Of a stretch of DNA of 64,000 bases, positions 32,033 to 40,312 are shown piece by piece; position 1 is the stretch's first letter; each line of letters starts with the position of its first letter. The notes beneath the pieces were generated by a model. The model saw only the letters and a list, made by a program, of their open reading frames with translations. It was not told the origin of the DNA and did not search any database. The DNA comes from Shinella sp. XGS7 (lineage in GTDB: Bacteria > Pseudomonadota > Gammaproteobacteria > Burkholderiales > Burkholderiaceae_C). A program made the position numbers and the translations under genes. Location: positions 2,445,501 to 2,509,500 of the forward strand of contig NZ_CP084758.1 of assembly GCF_020535565.1 (NCBI RefSeq), given 5' to 3'.

Positions 32033-32268
32033 CAGGCCTCCTCGGCGCCGCCGGGCGATTCGGGCCCGGGCTCGTAGCCCAGCAGATCGCTGGGCTGGCA
32101 GTCCAGCACCTCGCAGATGCGGGCCAGGGTGTCGAAACGCACGCCGCGCACCTTGCCGGACTTGAGCAGGGAGAGATTGGCCTCGGTGATGCCGATGCGC
32201 TCGGCCAGCTCGCGCGAGCGCATCTTGCGCTTGGCCAGCATCAGGTCCAGGGTGACGACGATGGGCAT
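32032..32268 (-). CDS. XRE-family transcriptional regulator
   Basis: The 78-aa Cro/CI-like HTH protein (MLAKRKMRSRELAERIGITE, ANLSLLKSGKVRGVRFDTLA) resembles the YozG family, which is usually paired with DUF2975 membrane proteins as here. It follows the DUF2975 gene by 13 bp and overlaps the next gene. The acidic tail (GYEPGPESPGGAEEA) is lineage-specific. Confidence 0.9.
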   Translation of the reverse strand: MPIVVTLDLMLAKRKMRSRELAERIGITEANLSLLKSGKVRGVRFDTLARICEVLDCQPSDLLGYEPGPESPGGAEEA

Positions 32269-32281
32269 GCGGGGCCGGCCC

Positions 32282-32833
32282 TCAGACGAAGGCGGCGTTC
32301 TCGTCCGCCACTCGGGCCGCCTCGCGCATCACCCGCGACAGGGCCAGCATCACCAGGCCGGTCAGCAGGCACAGCAGGTGGTAGGTGCTCAGGCCCAGCA
32401 CCAGCTGGCGCTGGCCGGCGGGATTGCCCAGGGTCAGGGCCAGGCGCACCAGGGTGTCGCTCAGGGGCAGCAGGGCCATCAGCATCAGCAGGGCCCAGCC
32501 CAGGCGGCCCAGATGGCGGGCCGGTCGCAGGCTCAGCAGCTCGCCGCGGCCGAAGCAGCCGAAGAGCTGCCAGACCTGCCACAGCGCCCACAAGCTCATG
32601 GCGCTGGCGGGCAGGCCGGCCAGCAAGCCGCCCAGCCGGGCCATGGGGTCCAGCTGCACCGTGCCCAGCGCCCAGTCGCGCCGGGCCACCTCGGCCACCC
32701 AGTCGGGCTGGGCCCAGAACAGGGGCGGCACGGTCAACACCAGCACGGCCATCAGGGCGCTGATCAGGCGCACCCAGCGGGCGAGTCGGGCCAGACGCGC
32801 CCGGGCGTCTTGTGCTTCTTGGTGTTGTCGCAT
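32282..32833 (-). CDS. DUF2975 family membrane protein
   Basis: The 183-aa protein has four membrane helices (WVRLISALMAVLVLTVPPLF, a second near residue 75, LGWALLMLMALLPLSDTLV, LLCLLTGLVMLALSRVM). The pairing with an XRE regulator is the standard DUF2975 arrangement, with unknown function. An AT-rich promoter lies upstream. TACAGT is seven bases before the ATG, so the mRNA may be leaderless. A longer frame would add an unlikely N-terminus. Confidence 0.82.
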   Translation of the reverse strand: MRQHQEAQDARARLARLARWVRLISALMAVLVLTVPPLFWAQPDWVAEVARRDWALGTVQLDPMARLGGLLAGLPASAMSLWALWQVWQLFGCFGRGELLSLRPARHLGRLGWALLMLMALLPLSDTLVRLALTLGNPAGQRQLVLGLSTYHLLCLLTGLVMLALSRVMREAARVADENAAFV

Positions 32834-32961
32834 GAAAATTACTGTAAAACAATAAAAAATCGTTGTAAACCGGCAAGCGCACGGAGGCCCGGCCAAGTCG
32901 GCCCGCATGCGGCACACTGCCGGGCTTGTTTGACTCTGCCGGCGCCGCGCCGTCTCCCGCC

Positions 32962-34020
32962 ATGGAATACACCCGCCTGGGACGCTCGTCCCTGAATGTC
33001 AGCCGCATCTGCCTGGGCACCATGACCTTCGGCGAGCAGGTGGACGAGGCCGGCAGCCAGGCCATCCTGGACCATGCGGTGGCCCGCGGCATCAACTTCA
33101 TCGACACCGCCGAGATGTATCCGGTGCCGGCCCGTGCCGAGACCTTCAACGACACCGAGCGCCTGATCGGCCGCTGGCTCAAGGCCAGGCCGGGCCTGCG
33201 CGAGCGCCTGGTGATCGCCACCAAGGTCAGCGGCCCCTCGCGCGGCTATGACTGGATACGCCAGGGTTCCCTGGATCTGCGCGCCGCCGACATCGTGGCT
33301 GCCTGCGAGGACAGCCTGCGCCGCCTGCAGATCGAGACCATCGACCTCTACCAGATCCACTGGCCGCTGCGCCATGTGCCCATGTTCGGCGGCCTCTACT
33401 ACGAACCGGCGCGCAAGCGCCCGGTGGCGGCGGTGAGCGAGCAGCTGGAGGCCCTGGACCGCCTGGTGCGCGCCGGCAAGGTGCGCGAGATCGGCCTGTC
33501 CAACGAGACGGCCTATGGCGTGTGCGAGTTCGTGCACCAGGCCGAGCGCCTGGGCCTGCCGCGCATCGCCAGCGTGCAGAACCCCTATGCCCTGGTGAAC
33601 CGGGTGCTGGAGAACGGGCTGGACGAGGCCCTGGATCTGCACGAGGTGGGGCTGCTGGCCTACTCGCCCCTGGGCTTTGGCAGCTTGACGGGCAAGTACG
33701 ACGCCCAGGGCCTGGACGACCCGGCCCGGCCCGGCCGCCTGGCCCTGTTCGAGGGCATGAAGAAGCAGCGCTGGGCCCGGCCCGAGACCCTGGCCGCCGC
33801 ACGGCGCTACAACGCCCTGGCCCGTGAGCACGGACTGTCCCCCGCCACCCTGGCCCTGGCCTGGTGCTACAGCCGCTGGCAGACGGCCAGCACCATCATC
33901 GGCGTGACCAGCATCGAGCAGCTGGACCAGAACATCGACGCCTGGGGCACGCCGCTGTCGGCCGAGCTGCTGGCCGAGATCGACCGCATCCGCTGGGAAA
34001 TCCGGGATCCGGCGCAGTGA
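32962..34020 (+). CDS. Aldo/keto reductase (Tas-like)
   Basis: The 352-aa NADPH-dependent oxidoreductase has the catalytic Asp and Tyr in INFIDTAEMYPVPARAETFN and the Lys in RLVIATKVSG, plus the cofactor motif at GVTSIEQLDQN. The pattern matches E. coli Tas. I start it at 32962 (MEYTRLGRSSLNVSRICLG), the conserved family start. The physiological substrate is unknown. Confidence 0.92.
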   Translation: MEYTRLGRSSLNVSRICLGTMTFGEQVDEAGSQAILDHAVARGINFIDTAEMYPVPARAETFNDTERLIGRWLKARPGLRERLVIATKVSGPSRGYDWIRQGSLDLRAADIVAACEDSLRRLQIETIDLYQIHWPLRHVPMFGGLYYEPARKRPVAAVSEQLEALDRLVRAGKVREIGLSNETAYGVCEFVHQAERLGLPRIASVQNPYALVNRVLENGLDEALDLHEVGLLAYSPLGFGSLTGKYDAQGLDDPARPGRLALFEGMKKQRWARPETLAAARRYNALAREHGLSPATLALAWCYSRWQTASTIIGVTSIEQLDQNIDAWGTPLSAELLAEIDRIRWEIRDPAQ

Positions 34021-34101
34021 TGCCGCGGGGAGACGGCGGCGGCCCTTGCAATCGGCGCCGCCGCCCCCTGATGAGTTGCGAAGACTCCGGAGAGACCGCC
34101 C

Positions 34102-34539
34102 ATGCACATCGCCTGCCCCCATTGCCTGGCCACCAACCGCGTGCCGGAAGACCGCCTGCGGGAGCAGCCGGTCTGCGGCCGCTGTGGCCGTGAGCTGATG
34201 CCGGCCGCCCCGGTGGCGCTCAGCGACGCCAGTTTCGACAGCTATATCGGCCGCACCGAGCTGCCGGTGCTGGTGGATTTCTGGGCCGACTGGTGCGGCC
34301 CCTGCAAGATGATGGCGCCGCAGTTCGCCCAGGCCGCGGCCCAGCAGCCCCTGATCCGCTTCGCCAAGCTGGACACCGAGGCGAACCCGCGCAGCGCTGC
34401 GGCCCACCAGATCCGCAGCATTCCCACCCTGATCCTCTTTCTGGACGGGCGCGAGATTGCGCGCCTGTCCGGGGCCATGAGCAGTGCCGAGCTGCAGCGC
34501 TGGCTGCAGGCCCAGCTGCAGCAGCACGCCGGACCCTGA
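34102..34539 (+). CDS. trxC: Thioredoxin 2 (TrxC)
   Basis: The 145-aa protein has an N-terminal zinc ribbon with two CxxC pairs (ACPHCLATN, VCGRCGREL) and a thioredoxin domain with the WCGPC active site (LVDFWADWCGPCKMM). This combination defines TrxC, an oxidative-stress-associated cytosolic reductase. GGAGAG precedes the ATG. Confidence 0.95.
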   Translation: MHIACPHCLATNRVPEDRLREQPVCGRCGRELMPAAPVALSDASFDSYIGRTELPVLVDFWADWCGPCKMMAPQFAQAAAQQPLIRFAKLDTEANPRSAAAHQIRSIPTLILFLDGREIARLSGAMSSAELQRWLQAQLQQHAGP

Positions 34540-34588
34540 GCCCCGGCCCGCGCTGCAGCCGGGCGGCGCTGCTTTTACAATGTGAGCC

Positions 34589-34939
34589 GTGATCCGCTGG
34601 CTTCGCCTCCTCCTGCTTGCCCTGCTCATTCCCGCCTACGGCCTGGCCGCGGCGGGCTGGGGGGCGGCTGCGGGCGCGCCGGCCGCCGAGACCGCGACTG
34701 CCCTGGCGGCCCAGGCCGCCGAGGTCACGCCCGCCGAGCCTGCGGAAGACGGCGCCGAAGCGCGCCTGCTGCTGGCTGAGCTGGCCGACACCTCGGACGA
34801 TATGCCCGACCACTGCGCCAGCAGTGCCGCGGGCCTGGCCCTGAATGCCGCGGCGCACAGCCCGCCGCGCGCCGGCTCCCACGCCGCCCCCGAGGCGCTG
34901 CTCAGGCGCCTGCTGCGGCCGCCCATGGCCCAGGCCTGA
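34589..34939 (+). CDS. Small exported protein of unknown function
   Basis: The 116-aa product starts at a GTG (MIRWLRLLLLALLIPAYGLA) and has a signal peptide, then an Ala/Glu-rich mature region with DDMPDHCASSA near its middle. TACAAT lies seven bases before the GTG, so translation may be leaderless. No family is recognised; a metal-related role is possible but unsupported. Confidence 0.55.
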   Translation: MIRWLRLLLLALLIPAYGLAAAGWGAAAGAPAAETATALAAQAAEVTPAEPAEDGAEARLLLAELADTSDDMPDHCASSAAGLALNAAAHSPPRAGSHAAPEALLRRLLRPPMAQA

Positions 34940-35064
34940 GCCGCGCGGTCCGAGCGGACCGCACACAGCTCTTCGCCTTTTCCTTGCGGCCGCATGCCGC
35001 GGCCTCGTCCCATCCGCCATCCGCCATCCGCCCCGTTGCGGGGCTCACTGATCACATCCACACC

Positions 35065-35772
35065 ATGAACACTCACGACACCGCTATGGGCGCCCTGAGC
35101 TACGGAACGACCGTGCTGCCCTCGGCGCAAGAGCGCAACCGCGTGCTGCGCAATACCTACTGGCTGCTGGCCCTGTCCATGCTGCCCACCGTGGCCGGCG
35201 CCTGGCTGGGCCTGGCCACCGGCCTCTCGCGCGCCATGTCGCCGGGCATCGGCCTGGTGGTCTTTCTGGCCGGCAGCTTCGGCTTCATGTTCCTGATCGA
35301 GAAGACCAAGAACTCGGCTGCCGGCGTGCCGGCCCTGCTGGGCTTCACCTTCTTCATGGGCCTGATGCTCTCGCGCCTGCTGGCCGTGGTGCTGGGCACG
35401 GCCAATGGCGCCGGCCTGATCATGACCGCCTTCAGCGGCACGGCCCTGATCTTCCTGGGCATGGCCACGCTCAGCAGCGTGATCAAGCGCGACCTCAGCG
35501 CCATGGGCAAGTGGCTCTTCATCGGCGCCATCATGCTGATGGTGGCGGGCATCGCCAATATCTTCCTGAAGTCGGGCGCCCTGATGCTCACCCTGGCGGT
35601 GCTGGCCATCGGCATCTTCTCGGCCTTCATCCTCTACGACCTCAAGCGCGTGCGCGACGGCCTGGAGACCAACTACATCAGCGCCACCCTGGGCGTGTAC
35701 CTGAGCCTGTACAACGTCTTCCAGTCCCTGCTGGCCCTGCTGGGACTGGGCGGTGGCAGCAGCGAGGACTGA
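35065..35772 (+). CDS. Bax inhibitor-1/YccA family membrane protein
   Basis: The 235-aa protein has seven membrane segments and the BI-1 signature ...SAFILYDLKRVRDGLETNYI..., with the conserved Asp in the seventh helix region. BI-1 proteins are membrane ion or quality-control factors (YccA interacts with FtsH in E. coli). The start at 35065 (MNTHDTAMGALSYG) is preferred to the longer frame. Confidence 0.92.
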   Translation: MNTHDTAMGALSYGTTVLPSAQERNRVLRNTYWLLALSMLPTVAGAWLGLATGLSRAMSPGIGLVVFLAGSFGFMFLIEKTKNSAAGVPALLGFTFFMGLMLSRLLAVVLGTANGAGLIMTAFSGTALIFLGMATLSSVIKRDLSAMGKWLFIGAIMLMVAGIANIFLKSGALMLTLAVLAIGIFSAFILYDLKRVRDGLETNYISATLGVYLSLYNVFQSLLALLGLGGGSSED

Positions 35773-36262
35773 GGGTCGCCGGGCAGGCCCTGTGCTACTG
35801 GCCCTGGCCTTGGTGCTGGCGGCCTGCAGCGAGGGCTACCCCGGTGACGATGCGCCCCTGCTCAGCCCCTTCGAGATGAGCAATGCCCAGCGCCTGGCCG
35901 CGCTCAACGAGATCGGTCAGGCCGGTGCCTCGGGCGCCGCACGCCGCGGCGGGGAACGCTGGCACTACCGCCTGCAGCCCGGCTGCCGCCTGGAGCTGGA
36001 GCAGCGCCCGCGCGGCGAGCCGGCCCTGCGGCGCCAGCACGCCCTGCAGCGCGCCATGGACGTGCGCCTGCGCCACGATGCCGAACGCGGTCTCTACGAG
36101 CTGCAGCTGATGAGCGAGGTGGGGCCCACGGCCGAGCGCCTGGGCCTGCTGCTGCGCAGCCCGGCCTGGACCGATGCCAGCCGCGCCGAGCTGCTGCTGC
36201 AGCTGCTGATCCGCGACTGCACGGCCGCCGCTCAGAGCGCGGGCAGGGCCGCACCGCTGTAG
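35753..36262 (+). CDS. Putative lipoprotein of unknown function
   Basis: The 169-aa protein has an N-terminal lipobox (LALALVLAACSEGYPGDD). The GTG at 35753 provides an arginine-rich n-region; a GTG at 35792 would leave none. The mature part is helical with no known domain. It overlaps the BI-1 gene by 20 bp and its 3' end overlaps the convergent GGDEF gene by 31 bp. Confidence 0.65.
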   Translation: MAAARTEGRRAGPVLLALALVLAACSEGYPGDDAPLLSPFEMSNAQRLAALNEIGQAGASGAARRGGERWHYRLQPGCRLELEQRPRGEPALRRQHALQRAMDVRLRHDAERGLYELQLMSEVGPTAERLGLLLRSPAWTDASRAELLLQLLIRDCTAAAQSAGRAAPL

Positions 36263-38472
36263 CACACACGCTGGCGCCCCTGGCGCTTGGCTTGGTACAT
36301 GGCCCGGTCGGCCTGGGCCAGCAGGGCGTCGGCCTGGTGCCCGTCCTGCGGGTACAGGGCCACGCCCATGCTGGCCGAGACCTGGGCGCTCTGGCCGTCC
36401 AGCAGCACCGGCCGGCTCAGGGCGGTGCTGACCCGGGACAGCACCGCTTCCAGCTCGGCCGGCTCGCCCGGCGCCGGCAGCAGCAGCACGAACTCGTCCC
36501 CGCCCAGGCGCGCCACCGTGTCCTGGGCGCGCACGCAGGCCTGCAGGCGCTGCGCCATCTCGCACAGCAGGCGGTCGCCGGCCGCATGACCGAGGCGGTC
36601 GTTCACCGCCTTGAAGCCGTCCAGGTCCAGATAGCAGACGGCCAGGCTCTCGCGCGAGCGCTCGGCCCGGCTCAGGGCCTGCAGCAGGCGGTCGTCCAGC
36701 AGCAGGCGGTTGGGCAGGCCGGTCAGCGGGTCATGCTGGGCGCTGTGGGCGGCACGCAGCTCCGAGTCCTTGAGCAGGGTGATGTCGGCCAGCAGCCAGA
36801 GCGCCTCTTGCGGCTGGCCCGGCATCAGCGTGCCGTGCATATCGATCCACAGGGGCTGGCCGTCGCGGCGCCGGGCGCGCAGCTGGCTGCGATAGCGCCC
36901 GCCTGCCTGGAGCACGGGCAGGGCCTCGTCCAGCACCCGCTGGAAGCTGGCCTCGTCGGGGTGCAGGGTGCGCAGCGACTGACCTTCCAGCACCTCCTCG
37001 CCGCAAGCCAGGATGCGGCGCATGGCGGCATTGGTCCAGACGATCTGCTGCTCGCGCGTGATCAGGATGCCGATCAGCTCGTTGTCCAGCATGGCCTGCT
37101 GGCGCTGCAGGGCCTGCTGCAGTTCGGCACTGGCGCGCTTGTACTCGCTGATGTCACGGGCGGCGCAGAACACCAGGTCGGCCCCGTCCAGCCGCACCCG
37201 CGCACACTGCAGCTCCACATCGTGCAGGCTGCCATCGGCATGGCGGTGCCGCGCCTCGAAGCGGCGCCGGCTGCCCACCTCGAAGTCGGCCAGCCAGCGT
37301 TGCAACGAGGCCTCGCTGACATTGGGGTTCCATTCGCTCACATGCCGGCCCATCAGTTTCTCGGGCGTGCAGCCCAGCATCTCGGCAAAGGAGTCGCTGA
37401 GCTCCACCACACGGCCCTGTGCGTCCAGCACATGGATGCCGTCGCTGGCCGTGTGCAGCAGGGCGTGCACGCGCTGGGCCGCGCTGGCCTGGCGGCGCCA
37501 GGCGGTGTAGAGCAGGGCCGATGCCACGGCCACCAGCAGCAGGATCAGCACGCCCAGGCCCAGCAGCTGCATGCTCTGGGTGTACCAGGGGGCCAGGAAC
37601 TCGGGCATGCCCAGGCCCACCACCACCACCAGGGGGTAGCCGCGCACGCGGTAGTAGGTGTTGCTGCGCTCCACCTGGTCGAGCAGGGTGCGGGCGATAT
37701 AGCTGCCACGCTGGGCGCCGCCGGCCAACTGGGCGCGCAGCTCGGCGGAGACCTTGTCGTCGCCTATGGGCAGGGGCCGGCTGCCATCGCCCGCCGCATG
37801 CCGGGCCACCAGGCGCAGATCGGCGGTGCGCAAGGTCGCCGCCCCCTGCTCGCCCACGTTGACGGCGTCCAGCAGGCGTTGCAGGTGCGCCGTGGGCACC
37901 AGGGCATAGACCATGCCGGCGAAGTGGCCGTCGGGCGTTTCCACCCGCCGTGCCAGGCTCAGCGACCACTGCTGGCTGATGCGGGCCTGCAGCGGGCCGG
38001 TCAGCAGGAGGCCGCTGTGGGCCTCGTCGCGGGCACTGCGAAAGGCTTCGCGGTCGGCCACGCTGACCGGCTCGCCTGCGGGCAGATCGGGGCCGGCGAT
38101 CACCTGGCCCCGGGCATCGGCCAGGCGCAGGGCCTGGATCTGCCCGACCAGGGCCTGCTGCTGGGTCAGCAGCTCCTGCAGGGCCTCGCGCGAGAGGGCT
38201 TGCGGGCCCCCGGCGCGGCGCAGGGTCTGGGCCACCTGGCGCAGCACGATGTCCACCTGGTCGATCTCGGCGGCGATGGTGCCCTGCAGGCTCTCGGCCA
38301 GGTTCAGGGTGGCGATCTGGGCGCGCTCGCGGAAGGCCTCACGGCTGGCCCGCAGGGACAGCAGGGCACTGGCCGCCAGCAGCAGGGCCAGGATCAGATT
38401 GCCGGCCAGCAGCCAGCCCAGCACCTGCCGGCGCAGCCTCTGTTGCGAGGCCTGGGAGTAGAGCGTGCGCAT
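36232..38472 (-). CDS. Diguanylate cyclase with periplasmic sensor and two PAS domains
   Basis: The 746-aa inner-membrane protein has an N-terminal helix (LGWLLAGNLILALLLAASAL), a periplasmic cache-like sensor, a second helix near residue 300, then two PAS domains (HTASDGIHVLDAQGRVVELS; DNELIGILITREQQIVWTNA) and a GGDEF domain. The catalytic motif RLGGDEFVLLL is intact and the inhibitory I-site RAQD lies five residues before it. It should make cyclic-di-GMP in response to an external signal. No EAL domain is present. Confidence 0.93.
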   Translation of the reverse strand: MRTLYSQASQQRLRRQVLGWLLAGNLILALLLAASALLSLRASREAFRERAQIATLNLAESLQGTIAAEIDQVDIVLRQVAQTLRRAGGPQALSREALQELLTQQQALVGQIQALRLADARGQVIAGPDLPAGEPVSVADREAFRSARDEAHSGLLLTGPLQARISQQWSLSLARRVETPDGHFAGMVYALVPTAHLQRLLDAVNVGEQGAATLRTADLRLVARHAAGDGSRPLPIGDDKVSAELRAQLAGGAQRGSYIARTLLDQVERSNTYYRVRGYPLVVVVGLGMPEFLAPWYTQSMQLLGLGVLILLLVAVASALLYTAWRRQASAAQRVHALLHTASDGIHVLDAQGRVVELSDSFAEMLGCTPEKLMGRHVSEWNPNVSEASLQRWLADFEVGSRRRFEARHRHADGSLHDVELQCARVRLDGADLVFCAARDISEYKRASAELQQALQRQQAMLDNELIGILITREQQIVWTNAAMRRILACGEEVLEGQSLRTLHPDEASFQRVLDEALPVLQAGGRYRSQLRARRRDGQPLWIDMHGTLMPGQPQEALWLLADITLLKDSELRAAHSAQHDPLTGLPNRLLLDDRLLQALSRAERSRESLAVCYLDLDGFKAVNDRLGHAAGDRLLCEMAQRLQACVRAQDTVARLGGDEFVLLLPAPGEPAELEAVLSRVSTALSRPVLLDGQSAQVSASMGVALYPQDGHQADALLAQADRAMYQAKRQGRQRVCYSGAALPAL

Positions 38473-38575
38473 CGAAAAAGACCAGAACCTTGAGATCCCC
38501 GGCGCTATGCGCGTCTCGGTGCGGGATGCACACCCTGGGTGGCCCGAATTCTCGCCAGCGAGCTTGGAGCGGCGC

Positions 38576-38589
38576 TTGACGGCCGTCAA
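38576..38589. promoter_or_regulatory. Perfect 14-bp palindrome between GGDEF and ybaK genes
   Basis: TTGACGGCCGTCAA is a perfect inverted repeat with the TTGAY-N4-RTCAA shape of FNR/CRP-family sites. It lies 51 bp (from its centre) before the ybaK start and about 110 bp before the GGDEF start. Regulation is inference. Confidence 0.45.
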
Positions 38590-38633
38590 GTGCGCCACCG
38601 TGCCGGCCCCCGCGGCTGGGGGAGAATGGGCCC

Positions 38634-39125
38634 ATGTCCAAGAAGCATGTCAGCGAAACCCCCGCCACCCAGATGCTGCGCCGGCATGGCGTCGAGTTCG
38701 GCGAGCATGTCTACGACTATGTGGAGCATGGCGGCACGGCCGAGAGCTCGCGCCAGCTGGGCGTGGCCGAGCATGAGGTGGTCAAGACCCTGGTGATGCA
38801 GGATGAGAAGGCTCAGCCCCTGATCGTGCTGATGCATGGCGACTGCCAGGTCAGCCTCAAGGAGCTGGCGCGCCAGATCCCCTGCAAGAAGGTGGAGCCC
38901 TGCAAGCCCGAGGTGGCCCAGCGCCACAGCGGCTATATGGTGGGCGGCACCTCGCCCTTCGGCACCCGCAAGGACATGCCGGTCTTCGTGGAGCGCAGCA
39001 TCCTGGCGCTGCCGCGCATCCTGATCAATGGCGGGCGACGCGGCTATCTGGTCAGCCTGGCGCCGCACTGGCTGCCTGAGCTGCTGGAGGCCCGCGGCGT
39101 GGACTGCGCCTTGCGCGAGGCCTGA
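38634..39125 (+). CDS. ybaK: Cys-tRNA(Pro) deacylase, YbaK family
   Basis: The 163-aa YbaK/EbsC protein (VVKTLVMQDEKAQPLIVLMH, ..YMVGGTSPFGTRKDMPVFVE) hydrolyses Cys mischarged on tRNA(Pro). The conserved Lys in VVKTL and the GGxSPFG loop are present. GAGAAT lies six bases before the ATG, so the transcript may be leaderless. Confidence 0.92.
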   Translation: MSKKHVSETPATQMLRRHGVEFGEHVYDYVEHGGTAESSRQLGVAEHEVVKTLVMQDEKAQPLIVLMHGDCQVSLKELARQIPCKKVEPCKPEVAQRHSGYMVGGTSPFGTRKDMPVFVERSILALPRILINGGRRGYLVSLAPHWLPELLEARGVDCALREA

Positions 39126-39204
39126 GCCGCGCCGGTCCGATGTGCTTGATCCGCGGGTGGGCCCCGAGCCGGGCCGCCCGCCAATGCCGCCACAATAGCG
39201 CCCC

Positions 39205-39886
39205 ATGCAAGACACCCTCTATCCGCTGCTGGCCATCCTGGCCGGCTACCTGATCGGTTCCCTGTCCTTCGCGGTCATCGTCAGCCGCCTGATGGGTCTG
39301 TCGGACCCGCGCAGCTATGGCTCGGGCAATCCCGGCGCCACCAATGTGCTGCGCTCGGGCAACAAGGCCGCCGCCATCCTGACCCTGGTCTTCGACGCGC
39401 TCAAGGGCTATGTGCCGGTGCTGCTGGTCCTGCTCTTCGGCCCCGACATCGGCCTGGGCGAGGGCACGGCGGCCCTGGTGGGCCTGGCCGCCTTCCTCGG
39501 CCACCTCTTCCCGGTCTGGCTCGGCTTCAAGGGCGGCAAGGGCGTCGCCACCTATGTCGGCGTGCTGCTCGGCCGTGAATCCGCTGCTGGGCGCGGCCAC
39601 CCTGGCCACCTGGCTGATCGTGGCCTACTTCACCCGCTATTCCTCCCTGGCCGCCCTCGTGGCCTCGGTCTTCGCCCCCTTCTACCAGATGCTGATCTGG
39701 GGCATGGGCCCGGTGGTGCTGACCGCCGGCCTGATGGGCCTGCTGCTGATCTGGCGCCACGAGGCCAATATCCGCAAGCTGCTCAACGGCACCGAAAGCC
39801 GCATCGGGCAAAAGGCCGCCGGCGCCCAGGCCGCGGTCGCCAAGCCCGCCCGCAAGTCTTCCCATAAACACCACAAGGATCACTGA
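39205..39886 (+). pseudogene. plsY: Glycerol-3-phosphate acyltransferase PlsY, with a frameshift
   Basis: PlsY transfers an acyl group from acyl-phosphate to glycerol-3-phosphate. The N-terminal half reads correctly ([40 protein letters not shown]), but at about 39571 one extra G (GGCC instead of GCC) shifts the frame. The normal C-terminal half continues in another frame as [20 protein letters not shown] and ends with [14 protein letters not shown] and a His/Lys-rich tail at 39886. Removing one base restores a complete protein. plsY is normally essential where plsB is absent, so a sequencing error or a suppressed frameshift must be considered. CACAAT precedes the ATG by eight bases. Confidence 0.88.
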
Positions 39887-39889
39887 ATC

Positions 39890-40237
39890 ATGAGTCTGCA
39901 ACGCTTCGACGTCGGCGCCCGCCTGTCCGAGATGGCCGTGTACAACGGCGTGGCCTATCTGGCCGGCCAGGTGCCGGAAGACGCCAGCCAGGACATCACC
40001 GGCCAGACGGCCCAGGTGCTGGCCGCCATCGACCGCCTGCTGGCCCGCGCCGGCACCGACAAGAGCAAGATCCTGATGGCCCAGATCTTCATCAAGGACC
40101 TGGCCGAGTTCCCGGGCCTGAACGCCGCCTGGGACGCCTGGGTGCCGGCTGGCCACACCCCGCCGCGCGCCACCGTGCAGGCCCACCTCGCCAAGCCGGA
40201 GTGGAAGGTCGAGATCGTCGTCACGGCGGCGGTCTGA
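39890..40237 (+). CDS. RidA family protein
   Basis: The 115-aa trimeric enamine/imine deaminase-like protein contains the RidA signature PPRATVQAHLAKPEWKVEIV with the catalytic Arg. It follows plsY by four bases in the same operon. It may remove reactive enamines from PLP-enzyme reactions; subgroup activity is not certain. Confidence 0.9.
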   Translation: MSLQRFDVGARLSEMAVYNGVAYLAGQVPEDASQDITGQTAQVLAAIDRLLARAGTDKSKILMAQIFIKDLAEFPGLNAAWDAWVPAGHTPPRATVQAHLAKPEWKVEIVVTAAV

Positions 40238-40243
40238 GCCTGG

Positions 40244-40265
40244 GCGCGCCGCCCCGGCGCGCTTT
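40244..40265 (+). terminator. Possible terminator of the plsY-RidA operon
   Basis: GCGCGCCG-CCC-CGGCGCGC is a perfect eight-base-pair stem with a three-base loop, followed by only TTT. The hairpin is strong but the U-tract is short. It starts seven bases after the RidA stop codon. Confidence 0.5.
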
Positions 40266-40277
40266 GACCGGGATCAA
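40264..40277 (+). promoter_or_regulatory. FNR-type site before the ODP gene
   Basis: TTGACCGGGATCAA differs at one base from TTGAT-N4-ATCAA. Its centre is about 41.5 bp before the predicted transcription start at 40312, given by TAGCAT (40300-40305). That is the class II position of FNR activators. Confidence 0.6.
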
Positions 40278-40312
40278 GTCCCGGTGACGGCTCCGCCCCT
40301 AGCATGGGGCGG

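Noticed and set aside
32241-33224. 327-residue minus-strand frame across XRE, DUF2975 and the reductase start
   Set aside because: It overlaps three well-supported genes and contains no recognisable motif.
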